The notes: a model not told the origin generated them from the sequence alone. 44,339 bases of DNA from Flavobacteriales bacterium (GCA_947505255.1 CANNKP010000004.1:1-44339); one strand, 5' to 3'; shown: positions 1 through 9,956, counted from the stretch's first letter. Made by a program: numbers and translations.

Positions 1-81
1 AAAAAACAAGAAAAAATATCAGTGCTTAATAAAGATGAATTTTGCTCACAAGATTATTCAACTATAAAAAAAAGTTCTTAA
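1..81 (+). CDS. 3' end of a CDS truncated by the window edge (KKQEKISVLNKDEFCSQDYSTIKKSS*)
   Basis: Frame 1 is open from base 1 to TAA at 79-81 and is followed by a strong hairpin at 180-221; too short for family assignment. Confidence 0.35.
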   Translation, partial: KKQEKISVLNKDEFCSQDYSTIKKSS

Positions 82-179
82 ATTGATAGTGAACATAGCA
101 AAATTAAATGATTTATTTAAAAGTGAAAATCAACTAAAATAAATGATTTAGTTTTGACAAAAAAAGAAGTTAAAAAGCT

Positions 180-221
180 ATAAAATCCTACACAAAACAT
201 TTGTTTTGTGTAGGATTTTAT
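180..221. terminator. Perfect ~19-20 bp inverted repeat, probable (bidirectional) terminator
   Basis: TAAAATCCTACACAAAACA (181-199) and TGTTTTGTGTAGGATTTTA (202-220) are exact reverse complements with a 2-nt spacer and A/T-rich flanks. Confidence 0.75.
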
Positions 222-355
222 GTTCTTATAAACGATGTGTAATACTACGAACAATTGATTATTAGTATTTATTGAATGTTTTTTTTTTTTATTTAAAAAA
301 CAATTCATAAATTCGTATCGTTATATAGTGGCAACTGTCATTTTAAAAGCAAAAT

Positions 356-1291
356 ATGAAATATATTTTTACATTTTTATTATTATTTATTTGTTCGGTT
401 ACATTTGCCCAACATACTAATTTTAATACTCAAAGAAACTGGTCTCTAAACAAAAAAGAAATCATGTTTGGATTTGGCGCTACTCAATTCACAGGTGATT
501 TAGGAGGGAAAGACCAAATAGGTGTAGACTACAGATTGAAAGATATTGACATGCCATCTACTAGTATCGGAGGAATGATTGGGTTTAGGTATCGTTTTCA
601 CCCATATTGGGCGACGTCCACAACATTGAATATGGGGCGTTTAAAAGGTGATGATGCTTTAACAAATGAAGTTATTCGAGAAAGCAGAAATCTTTCTTTT
701 CGCTCAATGTATTTTGAACTACAACAACGAATCGAATGTATCGTTCTTGCTCATGAAAAATTCGGATCTCGTTATGGCTTGCCAGGTAACAAAGGATTTA
801 AAAATCATAATGAGCAACTTTATTTATTCACTGGTATAGGTGTTAGTTATTTCAATCCTAAAGCTCAATATAACGGGAGCTGGGTAGCTTTAGATCCTTT
901 AAACACTGAAGGTCAAGGAATGACAGGAGGAGCGGAAGAAACATTACCTGTAACTGCAACTATACCTTTTGGAATAGGAATGAGATTTGGAGTAGGTCGT
1001 ATGTGGAGATTTGGTTTAGAACTTACTTACATTAAAACTTTTTCAGATTATATTGATGATGTTCACGGAGTGTATTATGACCCTTCTTTATTAGGTTCTT
1101 CCTCTGCTCAATATTTATCAAATCCAGCAAATAATAATACAACATGGTTTGCACCTGGTCAACAAAGAGGAGACAAACAAAACGATGCGTATTATACTGC
1201 TAATATTGTAGTGCAAAGAAACATTACTTATAAAGATTATGCAAAACAACGTAAAGGATACAGATGGAGTAAAGGTCGTTATAAATTCTAA
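356..1291 (+). CDS. Secreted / outer-membrane beta-barrel-like protein (DUF6089-like)
   Basis: 311 aa with signal peptide MKYIFTFLLLFICSVTFAQ; typical Bacteroidota OM-protein composition and basic C-terminus GYRWSKGRYKF. Confidence 0.7.
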   Translation: MKYIFTFLLLFICSVTFAQHTNFNTQRNWSLNKKEIMFGFGATQFTGDLGGKDQIGVDYRLKDIDMPSTSIGGMIGFRYRFHPYWATSTTLNMGRLKGDDALTNEVIRESRNLSFRSMYFELQQRIECIVLAHEKFGSRYGLPGNKGFKNHNEQLYLFTGIGVSYFNPKAQYNGSWVALDPLNTEGQGMTGGAEETLPVTATIPFGIGMRFGVGRMWRFGLELTYIKTFSDYIDDVHGVYYDPSLLGSSSAQYLSNPANNNTTWFAPGQQRGDKQNDAYYTANIVVQRNITYKDYAKQRKGYRWSKGRYKF

Positions 1292-1314
1292 TGTTGAAAA
1301 TAGTGTTATGAAAG

Positions 1315-1343
1315 AAACGAGGTGGCTATTGTCACCTCGTTTT
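1315..1343 (+). terminator. Rho-independent terminator after the 356-1291 gene
   Basis: AAACGAGGTG (1315-1324) / CACCTCGTTT (1333-1342) with T-run. Confidence 0.8.
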
Positions 1344-1369
1344 GCATTTATACCTTTAGCAAAAAAAGC

Positions 1370-2404
1370 ATGTACAAAATAATTCGCTTCTTCCTTTTCT
1401 TATTTGATCCTGAAAAAGTTCACTACTTTACAGCATTTAGTTTGAAATACCTATTAAAAATACCAGGAATGAAATGGTGTTGGAAAAAGTTATTTTGTAT
1501 TGATGATAAACGTTTAGAAACAGAAGTTTTTGGAATTAAATTTCCTAATCCAGTGGGTTTAGCAGCGGGTTTTGATAAAAATGCGTCAATGTTTAATGAT
1601 CTAGCTTCATGTGGTTTTGGTTTTATTGAGATAGGCACTGTTACACCGAAAAGTCAACCTGGAAATGATAAACCACGCTTGTTTAGATTGAAAAAAGACC
1701 AAGCAATTATCAATAGAATGGGTTTCAATAATGATGGATTGACAGACGTAATAAGCAATTTAAAGAACAGGAAAACAAATGTAATAATTGGAGGGAACAT
1801 TGGTAAGAATAAGACTACACCAAACGAAAATGCTGTAGATGATTACTTAATTTCTTTTGATTCACTTTTTGACCATGTCGATTATTTTGTTGTAAATGTT
1901 TCCTCTCCGAACACACCAAATTTGAGAGAATTACAGGAAAAAGAACCTTTAAAGCATTTACTTTCAGAATTAATGAAAGTGAATAAATTAAGAATAGTTC
2001 AAAAACCAATTCTTTTAAAAATTGCTCCAGATCTAACAAATGAGCAATTAGATGACATTATCGAAATAGTTGATGAAGTGAAAATTGCGGGAGTAATTGC
2101 TACAAATACAACTATTAGTAGAGAAAATCTAGCTACTTCTAATGATCTATTAGCTGCATATGGAATGGGAGGACTTTCAGGGAAGCCATTAAAAAGCCGA
2201 TCTACCGAAGTAATTCGTTACTTATCTCAAAAATCAAAAAATTCTTTCCCAATTATTGGAGTAGGTGGGATTCATTCTGAAGAAGATGCTTTAGAGAAAT
2301 TAGAAGCAGGAGCCGTATTAGTGCAATTATACACTGGTTTTATTTATGAAGGTCCTAGATTAGTTAAAAGAATTAATAAAGCTATACTGAAAAGAAAATC
2401 GTAA
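1370..2404 (+). CDS. pyrD: Quinone-dependent dihydroorotate dehydrogenase (class 2)
   Basis: [45 protein letters not shown] and [15 protein letters not shown] motifs. Start moved from the ORF-track 1322 to ATG 1370 ([20 protein letters not shown]) because 1322 lies in the terminator hairpin. Confidence 0.95.
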   Translation: MYKIIRFFLFLFDPEKVHYFTAFSLKYLLKIPGMKWCWKKLFCIDDKRLETEVFGIKFPNPVGLAAGFDKNASMFNDLASCGFGFIEIGTVTPKSQPGNDKPRLFRLKKDQAIINRMGFNNDGLTDVISNLKNRKTNVIIGGNIGKNKTTPNENAVDDYLISFDSLFDHVDYFVVNVSSPNTPNLRELQEKEPLKHLLSELMKVNKLRIVQKPILLKIAPDLTNEQLDDIIEIVDEVKIAGVIATNTTISRENLATSNDLLAAYGMGGLSGKPLKSRSTEVIRYLSQKSKNSFPIIGVGGIHSEEDALEKLEAGAVLVQLYTGFIYEGPRLVKRINKAILKRKS

Positions 2405-2416
2405 TTTTAATTTACT

Positions 2417-3280
2417 ATGTTGAATTCTGAATTAAAGCTTATTGAATGCCCTCGCGATGCAATGCAAGGACTTCACGATTTTATCCCAACTGAAATTAAA
2501 GCACATTATATCAATTCATTATTGAAATGTGGCTTTGATACAATTGATTTCGGAAGTTTTGTTTCTCCAAAAGCAATTCCTCAAATGCGAGATACTGCTG
2601 ATGTTTTGTCAAGATTGAATTTAAATGAATCCACAAAACTTCTTGCGATAATTGCGAATGAACGTGGCGCTCGAGAAGCAACATCTTTTGAAGAAATCAA
2701 TTATTTAGGTTATCCATTTTCTGTTTCAGAAGAATTCCAAAAAAGAAATACGAATTCAACTATAACTGATTCTTTATCTCTTGTTGAAAGTATTCAAAAT
2801 ACATGTGTCAAATCTGGAAAAGAATTGGTTGTATACTTATCAATGGGTTTTGGGAATCCTTATGGTGAAGAATGGAATCCTGATATTGTACAAAAATGGT
2901 GTGAAATTCTTTATTCAAAATTTGATGTGAAAATTCAAGCAGTTTCAGATACTATTGGTTCTGCGAATCCTTATCAGGTCAAAGATTTGTTCTCACAATT
3001 GATATCCCTTTTGCCATCCGTAGAATTCGGAGCACATTTACATACAAAACCAGCAGACGCAAAGGAGTTGATTGCTGCTGCATACACTTCAGGTTGCAGA
3101 AGATTCGATGCCGCGATTAAAGGATTTGGCGGGTGTCCAATGGCGAAAGATGATTTAACAGGAAACATGCCAACAGAAACCATGTTAGATTGGTTTAACG
3201 AAAATTTAATAAATACAGGGATTGATGAAGGTATGTTTAATAAAGCATATTTAGAAGCTAATTCAGTTTTTCCTATGTAA
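2417..3280 (+). CDS. Hydroxymethylglutaryl-CoA lyase family protein
   Basis: HMGL-like TIM barrel: ECPRDAMQGL, VSPKAIPQMRDTADV, DTIGSANPYQV, GAHLHTKP, DAAIKGFGGCPMAKDDLTGNMPTE. Confidence 0.9.
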   Translation: MLNSELKLIECPRDAMQGLHDFIPTEIKAHYINSLLKCGFDTIDFGSFVSPKAIPQMRDTADVLSRLNLNESTKLLAIIANERGAREATSFEEINYLGYPFSVSEEFQKRNTNSTITDSLSLVESIQNTCVKSGKELVVYLSMGFGNPYGEEWNPDIVQKWCEILYSKFDVKIQAVSDTIGSANPYQVKDLFSQLISLLPSVEFGAHLHTKPADAKELIAAAYTSGCRRFDAAIKGFGGCPMAKDDLTGNMPTETMLDWFNENLINTGIDEGMFNKAYLEANSVFPM

Positions 3281-3306
3281 CTTTTTACCTAAAAACTCTT
3301 ATTTAA

Positions 3307-3960
3307 ATGATGAATAAAATCGTATATATTTTAATTTTAGTTGTTTTTTCAGGCTGTTCTGATAATGAAGATTTGCCAATTGAAAAAACAAACGTTGAAG
3401 ATGCTGGAGAAATAACTGGTATTGAAACCTTATTTGATTCTGATTCATTTGATGACCCAAAACACATTGAATTATTAAAAGAATTAAAGATCTGTTCCGA
3501 GTTTCAAAAAGATACGACTGATTATTTAAAGCCGGCTTGTTCTCCTAGATTCTTTAAAATATTTCCTATGCGAGATGATTCACCAGTTGAAAATGCCTTT
3601 TTATTACAAATAAAATCAAAAGTAGGCGGAATCAAATTGAGAAGGTTAGTAACTTTTGTGCGTGAGAAAGGCGAATTAATTAAAGTAAATACATTTGTAG
3701 CTAATCTTATTGGTACGCGCAAATCAAAAACGCATTATCCGGATTTAATATTACGTTTCAATGATAATGTTGGTGGTGATGTAATCTTTTATAACTGTAT
3801 ATTTATTTGGGATGGTAAAACGTATAAATTTCAAACTACAGAGACTATTGAAGGAAATGATTCTCAAGGACCTTGGAGACAGCGAATTAAATCAGAGCTC
3901 AAGGATTCGGTTTCTAATGATATATACAATACACTTGTGAAAAATGAAATGATTCTCTAA
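3307..3960 (+). CDS. Hypothetical lipoprotein
   Basis: Lipobox-like signal peptide (VFSGCSDNED); 217 aa. Confidence 0.7.
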   Translation: MMNKIVYILILVVFSGCSDNEDLPIEKTNVEDAGEITGIETLFDSDSFDDPKHIELLKELKICSEFQKDTTDYLKPACSPRFFKIFPMRDDSPVENAFLLQIKSKVGGIKLRRLVTFVREKGELIKVNTFVANLIGTRKSKTHYPDLILRFNDNVGGDVIFYNCIFIWDGKTYKFQTTETIEGNDSQGPWRQRIKSELKDSVSNDIYNTLVKNEMIL

Positions 3961-4382
3961 TGAAAAACTTGAATTGGATTATTATTTTGGTCATATTAAC
4001 AGGTTGTTCAAGAGGAATAGAACTTAGACCTATAAGTTTAGCTCCACTTTTCAATGATTCAAACAGCAAGATATGGATTGTTGATGAAGTCAATTCAGGT
4101 AATAAAAATTTCGCTCCAAAAATTAATGTTGAAAAGGATGTTGTGATTTTTTACAAAAATGGAAAATGTGTTTTCCAGCCAATGAAAACAATTGGCGATA
4201 TAGAAGGTAAAAGAGGTGAGTATTCCCTGTATTCTGATGAAAAAAGTATAAGTTTATTTTTCGCAAACGAAAGATGGGAATTCAAAATTGATGTTCAATC
4301 TCAAGACAAAATAGTTTTGACTCCAACAGAAAAATCAGATATAAAATATCAATTAGTTATAATTCCTTTTCCAGAGATTTAG
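3960..4382 (+). CDS. Hypothetical lipoprotein, translationally coupled to upstream gene
   Basis: Lipobox-like ILTGCSRG; start ATG overlaps the upstream TAA by 1 nt (TAATG). Confidence 0.65.
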   Translation: MKNLNWIIILVILTGCSRGIELRPISLAPLFNDSNSKIWIVDEVNSGNKNFAPKINVEKDVVIFYKNGKCVFQPMKTIGDIEGKRGEYSLYSDEKSISLFFANERWEFKIDVQSQDKIVLTPTEKSDIKYQLVIIPFPEI

Positions 4383-5179
4383 TTTTTTATAACTTTAATA
4401 TTAGTCGATCCCATATTGGTATCGATATTCAAGAAATATATTCCATTCGAATAATTTGACAAATCTATTTTTTCTTTTGTAGTAGTAAAAATAATTTGGC
4501 CAAATGAATTTGACACAACAATTTTTTGTATTTCAGATTGACTTGAAACAGTAAATATCCCGTTTGATGGATTCGGAAATATAGAAACTGTATTAATTTG
4601 GTTCAATTCTTTTAACGAAACAGGGTCATTTTCCCAAGCATGAATATCATCAATATATAGCTTAAACCCATCGTTAGTAACGTTTACAAAAGCAACATAT
4701 ATTGTTTGATTATTAAATCCATAATCACTCAAATTAACCGTTCTTGTCGTCCACTCAGAGTTCTCTTCAATAATATAACCAATAGTGTCTGTAAAACTAG
4801 AAATCTGATTGTCAGTTGTAGAAACGAGAATTAGATAATCATCCGGAACAGCTGCATCTTGCGACTTTGCTTGCCATTCAATGAAATTTCCATAGCTTCC
4901 AATTGAAAATGGTGCAGTTATCAACCAACGATTAGCTATTCCAGTAGGCGAGAAATAAGATGTGGAAGCAGCAATGGTGTCTGCTAAATTAGCTGGATCT
5001 AAAATAGTTATCCATGCAGAAGTATATTCTGATACTTGAGATGCAGGAATCAAACCATCATTATCAACAAGTGTGTAATTTAATGGCATTCCATTTTGGA
5101 AATCAGTTGTAAAGATGTCCGTTTGAGCAAACCCTATGATTGATATGTTTAATAAAATTACTAATATCGAATTTTTCAT
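4379..5179 (-). CDS. Secreted protein with cleaved-adhesin / choice-of-anchor-type domain and type IX secretion C-terminal sorting domain
   Basis: Signal peptide; FTTDFQNGMPLNYTLVDNDG...LYIDDIHAWE; C-terminal SIFPNPSNGIFTVSS...GIYFLNIDTNMGSTNIKVIKN is a typical T9SS type A sorting domain. Confidence 0.85.
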   Translation of the reverse strand: MKNSILVILLNISIIGFAQTDIFTTDFQNGMPLNYTLVDNDGLIPASQVSEYTSAWITILDPANLADTIAASTSYFSPTGIANRWLITAPFSIGSYGNFIEWQAKSQDAAVPDDYLILVSTTDNQISSFTDTIGYIIEENSEWTTRTVNLSDYGFNNQTIYVAFVNVTNDGFKLYIDDIHAWENDPVSLKELNQINTVSIFPNPSNGIFTVSSQSEIQKIVVSNSFGQIIFTTTKEKIDLSNYSNGIYFLNIDTNMGSTNIKVIKN

Positions 5180-5228
5180 GTTTACTTTTTAGAGGATTAA
5201 CAATTTATACAAATTTAGTGAAAGCAAT

Positions 5229-5693
5229 CTAATCTGTGAGAGAAATTAGAATTTCTTTAAATTCCTGATAAAAGGCATCGAATTCAACTAAACGATTTTT
5301 CAGGAATTCGAAAATCAATATTCTATCTTTTAAAAGGTAAAAATCTAAATCTTCTTGTTGCCACATTATTCTAGAAAAGGATCTTCCTTCATCGTTCCAC
5401 ATCTTTTCCAACCAAATAGTTTCATGCGTCATATTGCTCTCCATGACCTTTTTTAGTTCAGTCATTTGTTCCCAAATAATTGCACGAATACCATCGTCTT
5501 TTGGCTGTATATCAAGACATAAACGTGTTCCTTTTCCATCGGCTTGTAAGCGTATATAAACGTTTTTAACATCAGATGGGTAACTTATCCAGTTTATTCG
5601 TTTCCCGTTGGAGGATTTAAAATGACTCATGAATTCCCTGAACTCTGTCCAGAATTCAGTATTCAATTGTTTTTGTTCTTCACGTGACAACAT
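5229..5693 (-). CDS. DUF4268 domain-containing protein
   Basis: 154 aa; EFWTEFREFM...INWISYPSDVKNVYIRLQADGKGTRLCLDIQ pattern. Confidence 0.75.
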   Translation of the reverse strand: MLSREEQKQLNTEFWTEFREFMSHFKSSNGKRINWISYPSDVKNVYIRLQADGKGTRLCLDIQPKDDGIRAIIWEQMTELKKVMESNMTHETIWLEKMWNDEGRSFSRIMWQQEDLDFYLLKDRILIFEFLKNRLVEFDAFYQEFKEILISLTD

Positions 5694-5697
5694 TTAA

Positions 5698-5787
5698 TTA
5701 TACTTTATCGTATTTAGTGTTTTCAATAAGTGTACAAGAACTAAATAAGATTAATAAAACAAGTGAAAATTGAATTTTATTGAACAT
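5698..5787 (-). CDS. 29-aa micro-ORF resembling a bare lipoprotein signal peptide (MFNKIQFSLVLLILFSSCTLIENTKYDKV)
   Basis: Read directly from the minus strand; below the ORF-track cutoff; lipobox LFSSC; TACTTTTG -7-type box at 5803-5810 (minus); stop is 4 nt before the DUF4268 ATG. Confidence 0.45.
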   Translation of the reverse strand: MFNKIQFSLVLLILFSSCTLIENTKYDKV

Positions 5788-5931
5788 TATAATGTCTTTA
5801 TACAAAAGTAATTTTTTTCACTGAATAGAGCGTTCTATTATAATTTGTTATCAATTTCATGTTAAGTGACAAATGTTACTCAATTTATATGTTTCAATTT
5901 GTAAATTGCGGTATAAATTAAATTATATAAG

Positions 5932-6333
5932 ATGAAAAAACATATTCTTTTATTTGCTTTAACTGTATCCGTTATTTCTTGTGGAGACGCTCAAACCACA
6001 AAAACAAAAGCACAGAGTAACAAGGAGCAAAGCTCTTCCGTTGTCAATAAGGTAGTATCAAAATCAGAATTCAAAAAACTGATGGAAAATAAAGAAGCTC
6101 AATTAATTGATGTAAGAACAAGTGGTGAATTCAATGGTGGACATATTGGTAACGCTAAAAATATTGATTTCAACGGCACTAACTTTAAGTCAAACATCGA
6201 TAAGTTGGATAAAAATAAACCTGTTTTAGTTTATTGCCAAGCAGGAGGAAGAAGTGGAAAAGCAGCAGCAATGATGAAAGAAATGGGATTTAAAAAAGTG
6301 TTTGATTTAGAAGGTGGTTATGCTAATTGGTAA
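5932..6333 (+). CDS. Rhodanese-like domain lipoprotein
   Basis: VISCGDAQ lipobox; AQLIDVRTSGEFNGGHIGNAKNIDF; active-site VYCQAGGRSGKAA. Confidence 0.9.
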   Translation: MKKHILLFALTVSVISCGDAQTTKTKAQSNKEQSSSVVNKVVSKSEFKKLMENKEAQLIDVRTSGEFNGGHIGNAKNIDFNGTNFKSNIDKLDKNKPVLVYCQAGGRSGKAAAMMKEMGFKKVFDLEGGYANW

Positions 6334-6511
6334 TTTGCTAAAATCAAAAAAAAGAAATCACAACTGTGAAGTATAAAACAAAGCTACGAGTTGATTATTC
6401 TTAATATACCGATTGAAATAAGCTTAGTTCTATTTAACATAACAAAAAGCATTAAGATCCACTAGATTTAATTATTCAGTATTGTATTAACAAAATTAAA
6501 AACTAGAAATA

Positions 6512-6790
6512 ATGATAAAAACTGAGATTTTACAAAATTTAAAATGTGATGGGTGTGCTAATACTATCACGAATGCTCTAAATAAAATTGATGGTATTAA
6601 AAACGCACAGGTTGAATTACAATCAAATTCTGTTTCATTTGAATACAATGATGAGAATCAAATTGACATAGTTGAAAAGAAACTTGCAAATCTTGGATAT
6701 CCAATAGATACAGATCCAAATTCAATTCTGCAAAAAGCAAAATCATTTGTTAGTTGCGCGGTAGGTAGAATTTCAGATAAAAAAGATTGA
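6512..6790 (+). CDS. Heavy-metal-associated (HMA) domain protein
   Basis: LKCDGCANTITNALNKIDGI CxxC motif of HMA fold; 92 aa. Confidence 0.85.
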   Translation: MIKTEILQNLKCDGCANTITNALNKIDGIKNAQVELQSNSVSFEYNDENQIDIVEKKLANLGYPIDTDPNSILQKAKSFVSCAVGRISDKKD

Positions 6791-7011
6791 TAGATTACTG
6801 GCATTTAAGCATGGTTTGAAAAGGGCAGAATAAGATGGAATTAGAAGTATTTACCTTTTTGGTTGATTTATTTATTTAACATAATATTAATTATAAGACA
6901 ATTTAATCAATTCAAATTACCACTAACTGATAGTATAATCTAACGTAAAAGTTCTGATATGAATCAATATACTATCTATTCCTGAAAATAATTTTGTTCA
7001 TACTCTTGATT

Positions 7012-7371
7012 TTATTCTTTTGCTTTAAATTTGAAGAAAAAATTAGCCCAAATTATTTTTGAAAGTGGATAATTAATTGGAGCAGTTGCTAATAAACTAA
7101 GAATTATTGCTGCAAGCATACCATTAAAACTGATGCTTTTGAAAAACAAACTAATTGTGCACCAAACGGTTACAAAAACTGCAACACTTAAGGCATATAC
7201 TACATAATAAGAACCTTGATAAAATCCTGGTTCCTTTGTTAATTTGGTCCCACAAACATCACAAGTTAGTTTTGGTTTCCCTTTAAAGAAAGAACCTTCA
7301 AAAAAATCACCTTCTTGACAATGAGGACATTTGTTCTTTAAAATACTGTATATTTTTGTTCCTTTTTTCAT
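7012..7371 (-). CDS. DUF983 family membrane protein
   Basis: KNKCPHCQEGDFFEG...LTCDVCGTKLTKEPGFYQGSYYVVYAL plus TM segments. Confidence 0.85.
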   Translation of the reverse strand: MKKGTKIYSILKNKCPHCQEGDFFEGSFFKGKPKLTCDVCGTKLTKEPGFYQGSYYVVYALSVAVFVTVWCTISLFFKSISFNGMLAAIILSLLATAPINYPLSKIIWANFFFKFKAKE

Positions 7372-7451
7372 AGAAGTTTTTTAACAAAATTATTCAACCA
7401 GATTCAATGAGAGTGTAACTTCAGTTACATTATCCAGATGTATTTTTTGGT

Positions 7452-7478
7452 CAAAAAAAAAGGAGCTTATCAGCTCCT
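7452..7478 (-). terminator. Rho-independent terminator for the cold-shock-domain gene
   Basis: AGGAGCT (7461-7467) / AGCTCCT (7472-7478); minus-strand T-run from 7460 downwards. Confidence 0.8.
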
Positions 7479-7499
7479 AATATCAAAAATAAATATCCT

Positions 7500-7958
7500 T
7501 TATTCTGGTTTGAATTTCTTAACCCTAACCGCATTCATTCCTTTGATGCCTCTTTCAACCTCAAAAGTAACCATGTCGTTTTCAGCTATTTCTTCAGTCA
7601 AACCATTTACATGCACAAATACATTTTCTTGGGTCATTAAATCTTTGATGAAACCATAACCTTTTGAATCATTGAAATAAGTAACTTTTCCTTGACGACC
7701 TGTTTCTTGAGGCTCATCAGTTCTTTTTGGAATTCCAATTTCAATGCTACTTGCATTAATTTTCTTTTTCACTACATTCGGATCTGGCGGAGTATCTGAA
7801 ATGTTTCCAAATTCATCTACATAAGCCATCATACTTTCTAATGAACCGCCTTCAGAACTTGCCTTTCGTTCTGCTTTTGTTACAAGTTTATCTTGACGTT
7901 TTTTTAAACGTTTTTTTTCTTTTTCCTTTTTATTAAATGTCTCTTGAGATTTTGCCAT
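7500..7958 (-). CDS. Cold-shock domain protein
   Basis: GKVTYFNDSKGYGFIKDLMTQENVFVHVNGLTEEIAENDMVTFEVERGIKGMNAVRVK; basic N-terminal extension. Confidence 0.9.
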   Translation of the reverse strand: MAKSQETFNKKEKEKKRLKKRQDKLVTKAERKASSEGGSLESMMAYVDEFGNISDTPPDPNVVKKKINASSIEIGIPKRTDEPQETGRQGKVTYFNDSKGYGFIKDLMTQENVFVHVNGLTEEIAENDMVTFEVERGIKGMNAVRVKKFKPE

Positions 7959-8190
7959 TCGATTGTATTGGTGTTACGGTTAATACAGTTTCAAAAACAG
8001 TTGAAAACCTTCATTTTGATACTAAATGAATGATTGTAAAACAGCGTTTTAATATTGTTTTACCGAATTAATGATTCATTTATCGCAATGATTTGTCATA
8101 CTGTGAAAAATTCATAAGCTGAATTTACCCCGAAACTTGGGCAAAGATAAGGTATTTATTTTGATTGGTAGCGAAACAGACTTATAAAAT

Positions 8191-8388
8191 TCAATCTTCA
8201 AGGATTTTCTGAACGCGTCCCACAGAACCATCTTCCAATTTAACTTTTATACCATGTGGATGAAAATTGGACTTTGTTAAGAGCGATTGAACAATTCCTT
8301 CCGTTAATTCACCGCTGCGTTGATCTTCTTTCAAAACAATTGCTACTAGCATTCCTTGTTTAACTTCCTCCCTCCTGCTGATTGACAT
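8191..8388 (-). CDS. YwbE family protein (DUF2196)
   Basis: RREEVKQGMLVAIVLKEDQRSGELTEGIVQSLLTKSNFHPHGIKVKLEDGSVGRVQKI. Confidence 0.85.
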   Translation of the reverse strand: MSISRREEVKQGMLVAIVLKEDQRSGELTEGIVQSLLTKSNFHPHGIKVKLEDGSVGRVQKILED

Positions 8389-8406
8389 TTTTCTATTAAA
8401 CTGAGT

Positions 8407-9267
8407 TTATATTGTTTCGGTAAATTGATTTTCCCAATGGTCATTTAGTAAAGCAACAAATTTTCGAGACATGTTATTGAAATAACGTTTTGTTCTATAT
8501 CCACTAACCCAATTGACACCTCGGATAGCATTTGTAAAGAAGATTTCGTCAGCTGCTAAAAGGTTTTGAGGCAGTATATTACATTCATAAACTTTAATGC
8601 CATTCTTCAATGCTAAATTTATTATCTGCATGCGCATGGTTCCAGCCAAGCATCCTTCTTCAAGCCCAGGAGTGTACAAAACACTATTGCTGACAACAAA
8701 AATATTGCAACTTGAGCTTTCAAGTATTCCACCTGTATCATTGGCAATAAGAACGTCATCCAATTTGCGATCAGATGCATTTATTGCTGCCATTACATAA
8801 ATTAATCCACTTTTTGTTTTGAAATTGGCTAAAAAATTTCTTTGTTTTTTTATATCTGTATATTGATCAACCTCCAACCCTTTTGAATTCAATTCAAAAT
8901 TATTTGTTTCATAATGATAAACTTCTATGAAATAACATGCTTCGTTAGATTCCGGTTTATATGCTCCACCGGTAACTCTATCCAAAGATATTCGGCATCT
9001 ACCCCCCTCTAGAATCTCAGATTTCTGACATAATTCAATAATTTTTTCCTCAAAAAATTGAACTGTAAAATAACTTGCAGGACGCATTTTTATCGCCTTT
9101 GCACCTTCCAATAAGCGACGTATATGATTTTCCATATTCAATGGAACTCCATTCATAATGCGAATACTTTCAAATACACCATCACCATATACATGTCCTC
9201 TATTACCTGCATGTATTGTAGGAGCATCATTAGTAAGAACTGAGCCGTTGTTATTTATATAAAGCAT
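8407..9267 (-). CDS. Class IV aminotransferase (branched-chain aminotransferase / aminodeoxychorismate lyase family)
   Basis: NRGHVYGDGVFESIRI, LDDVLIANDTGGILESSSCNIF, EIFFTNAIRGVNWV. Confidence 0.85.
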   Translation of the reverse strand: MLYINNNGSVLTNDAPTIHAGNRGHVYGDGVFESIRIMNGVPLNMENHIRRLLEGAKAIKMRPASYFTVQFFEEKIIELCQKSEILEGGRCRISLDRVTGGAYKPESNEACYFIEVYHYETNNFELNSKGLEVDQYTDIKKQRNFLANFKTKSGLIYVMAAINASDRKLDDVLIANDTGGILESSSCNIFVVSNSVLYTPGLEEGCLAGTMRMQIINLALKNGIKVYECNILPQNLLAADEIFFTNAIRGVNWVSGYRTKRYFNNMSRKFVALLNDHWENQFTETI

Positions 9268-9275
9268 CTTTTAAA

Positions 9276-9893
9276 TCAAAAAATTAGACTGAAAAATTCT
9301 TTTCCTTTATCAATATTAATAATTAATACGTAAAGTATCCCAAAAATTGCACCACCAATATGAGCATCGTGAGCAATTCCTGTATTACCACGTCTATCAG
9401 CCCAATATTCAAATGCTAAATATAGAGGACCGAAAATATATGCTGGAATTGGAATTGGAATGAATAATAAGCCTAATTCCATTGTTGGATTCCAGATGAT
9501 TGCAGCAAAAATAACGGCAGATACTGCACCAGAAGCTCCTAATGATCGGTGATTTGAGTTATCTTGATTGCGCATAAAAGGTATTAAAGTAGCAAACAAG
9601 CCGCCTAAGATGTATAAAACTATAAAATGTATTTCCCCGTTTATAGTGCCATATTGAAACATGAACTCTTTTTCAAGTAGACTCCCTAAAAAATAAAGTG
9701 ACATCATGTTGAAAATCAAATGGGTTGGGTCTGCATGCACTAAAATATGTCCAAACATTCTATAATACTCGCCATTATGTTTGCATTGATAGGGCGAATA
9801 AATTAACTTATTCATTAATGTGCTGTCTTTAAAAGCATTAAGTGATACAATAATTGTAATAATTAGAATTATTGTTAATAAAGTGAAAGTCAT
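9276..9893 (-). CDS. Rhomboid family intramembrane serine protease
   Basis: HADPTHLIFNMMSLYFLG, catalytic LGASGAVSAV and DAHIGGAIFG; multiple TM segments. Confidence 0.9.
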   Translation of the reverse strand: MTFTLLTIILIITIIVSLNAFKDSTLMNKLIYSPYQCKHNGEYYRMFGHILVHADPTHLIFNMMSLYFLGSLLEKEFMFQYGTINGEIHFIVLYILGGLFATLIPFMRNQDNSNHRSLGASGAVSAVIFAAIIWNPTMELGLLFIPIPIPAYIFGPLYLAFEYWADRRGNTGIAHDAHIGGAIFGILYVLIINIDKGKEFFSLIF

Positions 9894-9928
9894 ATTTAAA
9901 AATAAGTTTTATCTTGCGCCTAACTTTA

Positions 9929-9936
9929 CAAAAGTA
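9929..9936 (-). promoter_or_regulatory. TAnnTTTG -7-type promoter box for the rhomboid operon
   Basis: Minus-strand TACTTTTG 36 nt upstream of the rhomboid start. Confidence 0.5.
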
Positions 9937-9956
9937 ATTAATTCAACCGACTATTC

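Noticed and set aside
117-308. 63-aa minus-strand ORF MNCFLNKKKKHSINTNNQ...
   Set aside because: Spans the perfect hairpin at 180-221 and poly-T/poly-A runs; composition typical of AT-rich noncoding DNA.
7438-7659. 73-aa plus-strand ORF over the cold-shock gene 3' end
   Set aside because: Starts inside the terminator and is antisense to the conserved cold-shock domain.
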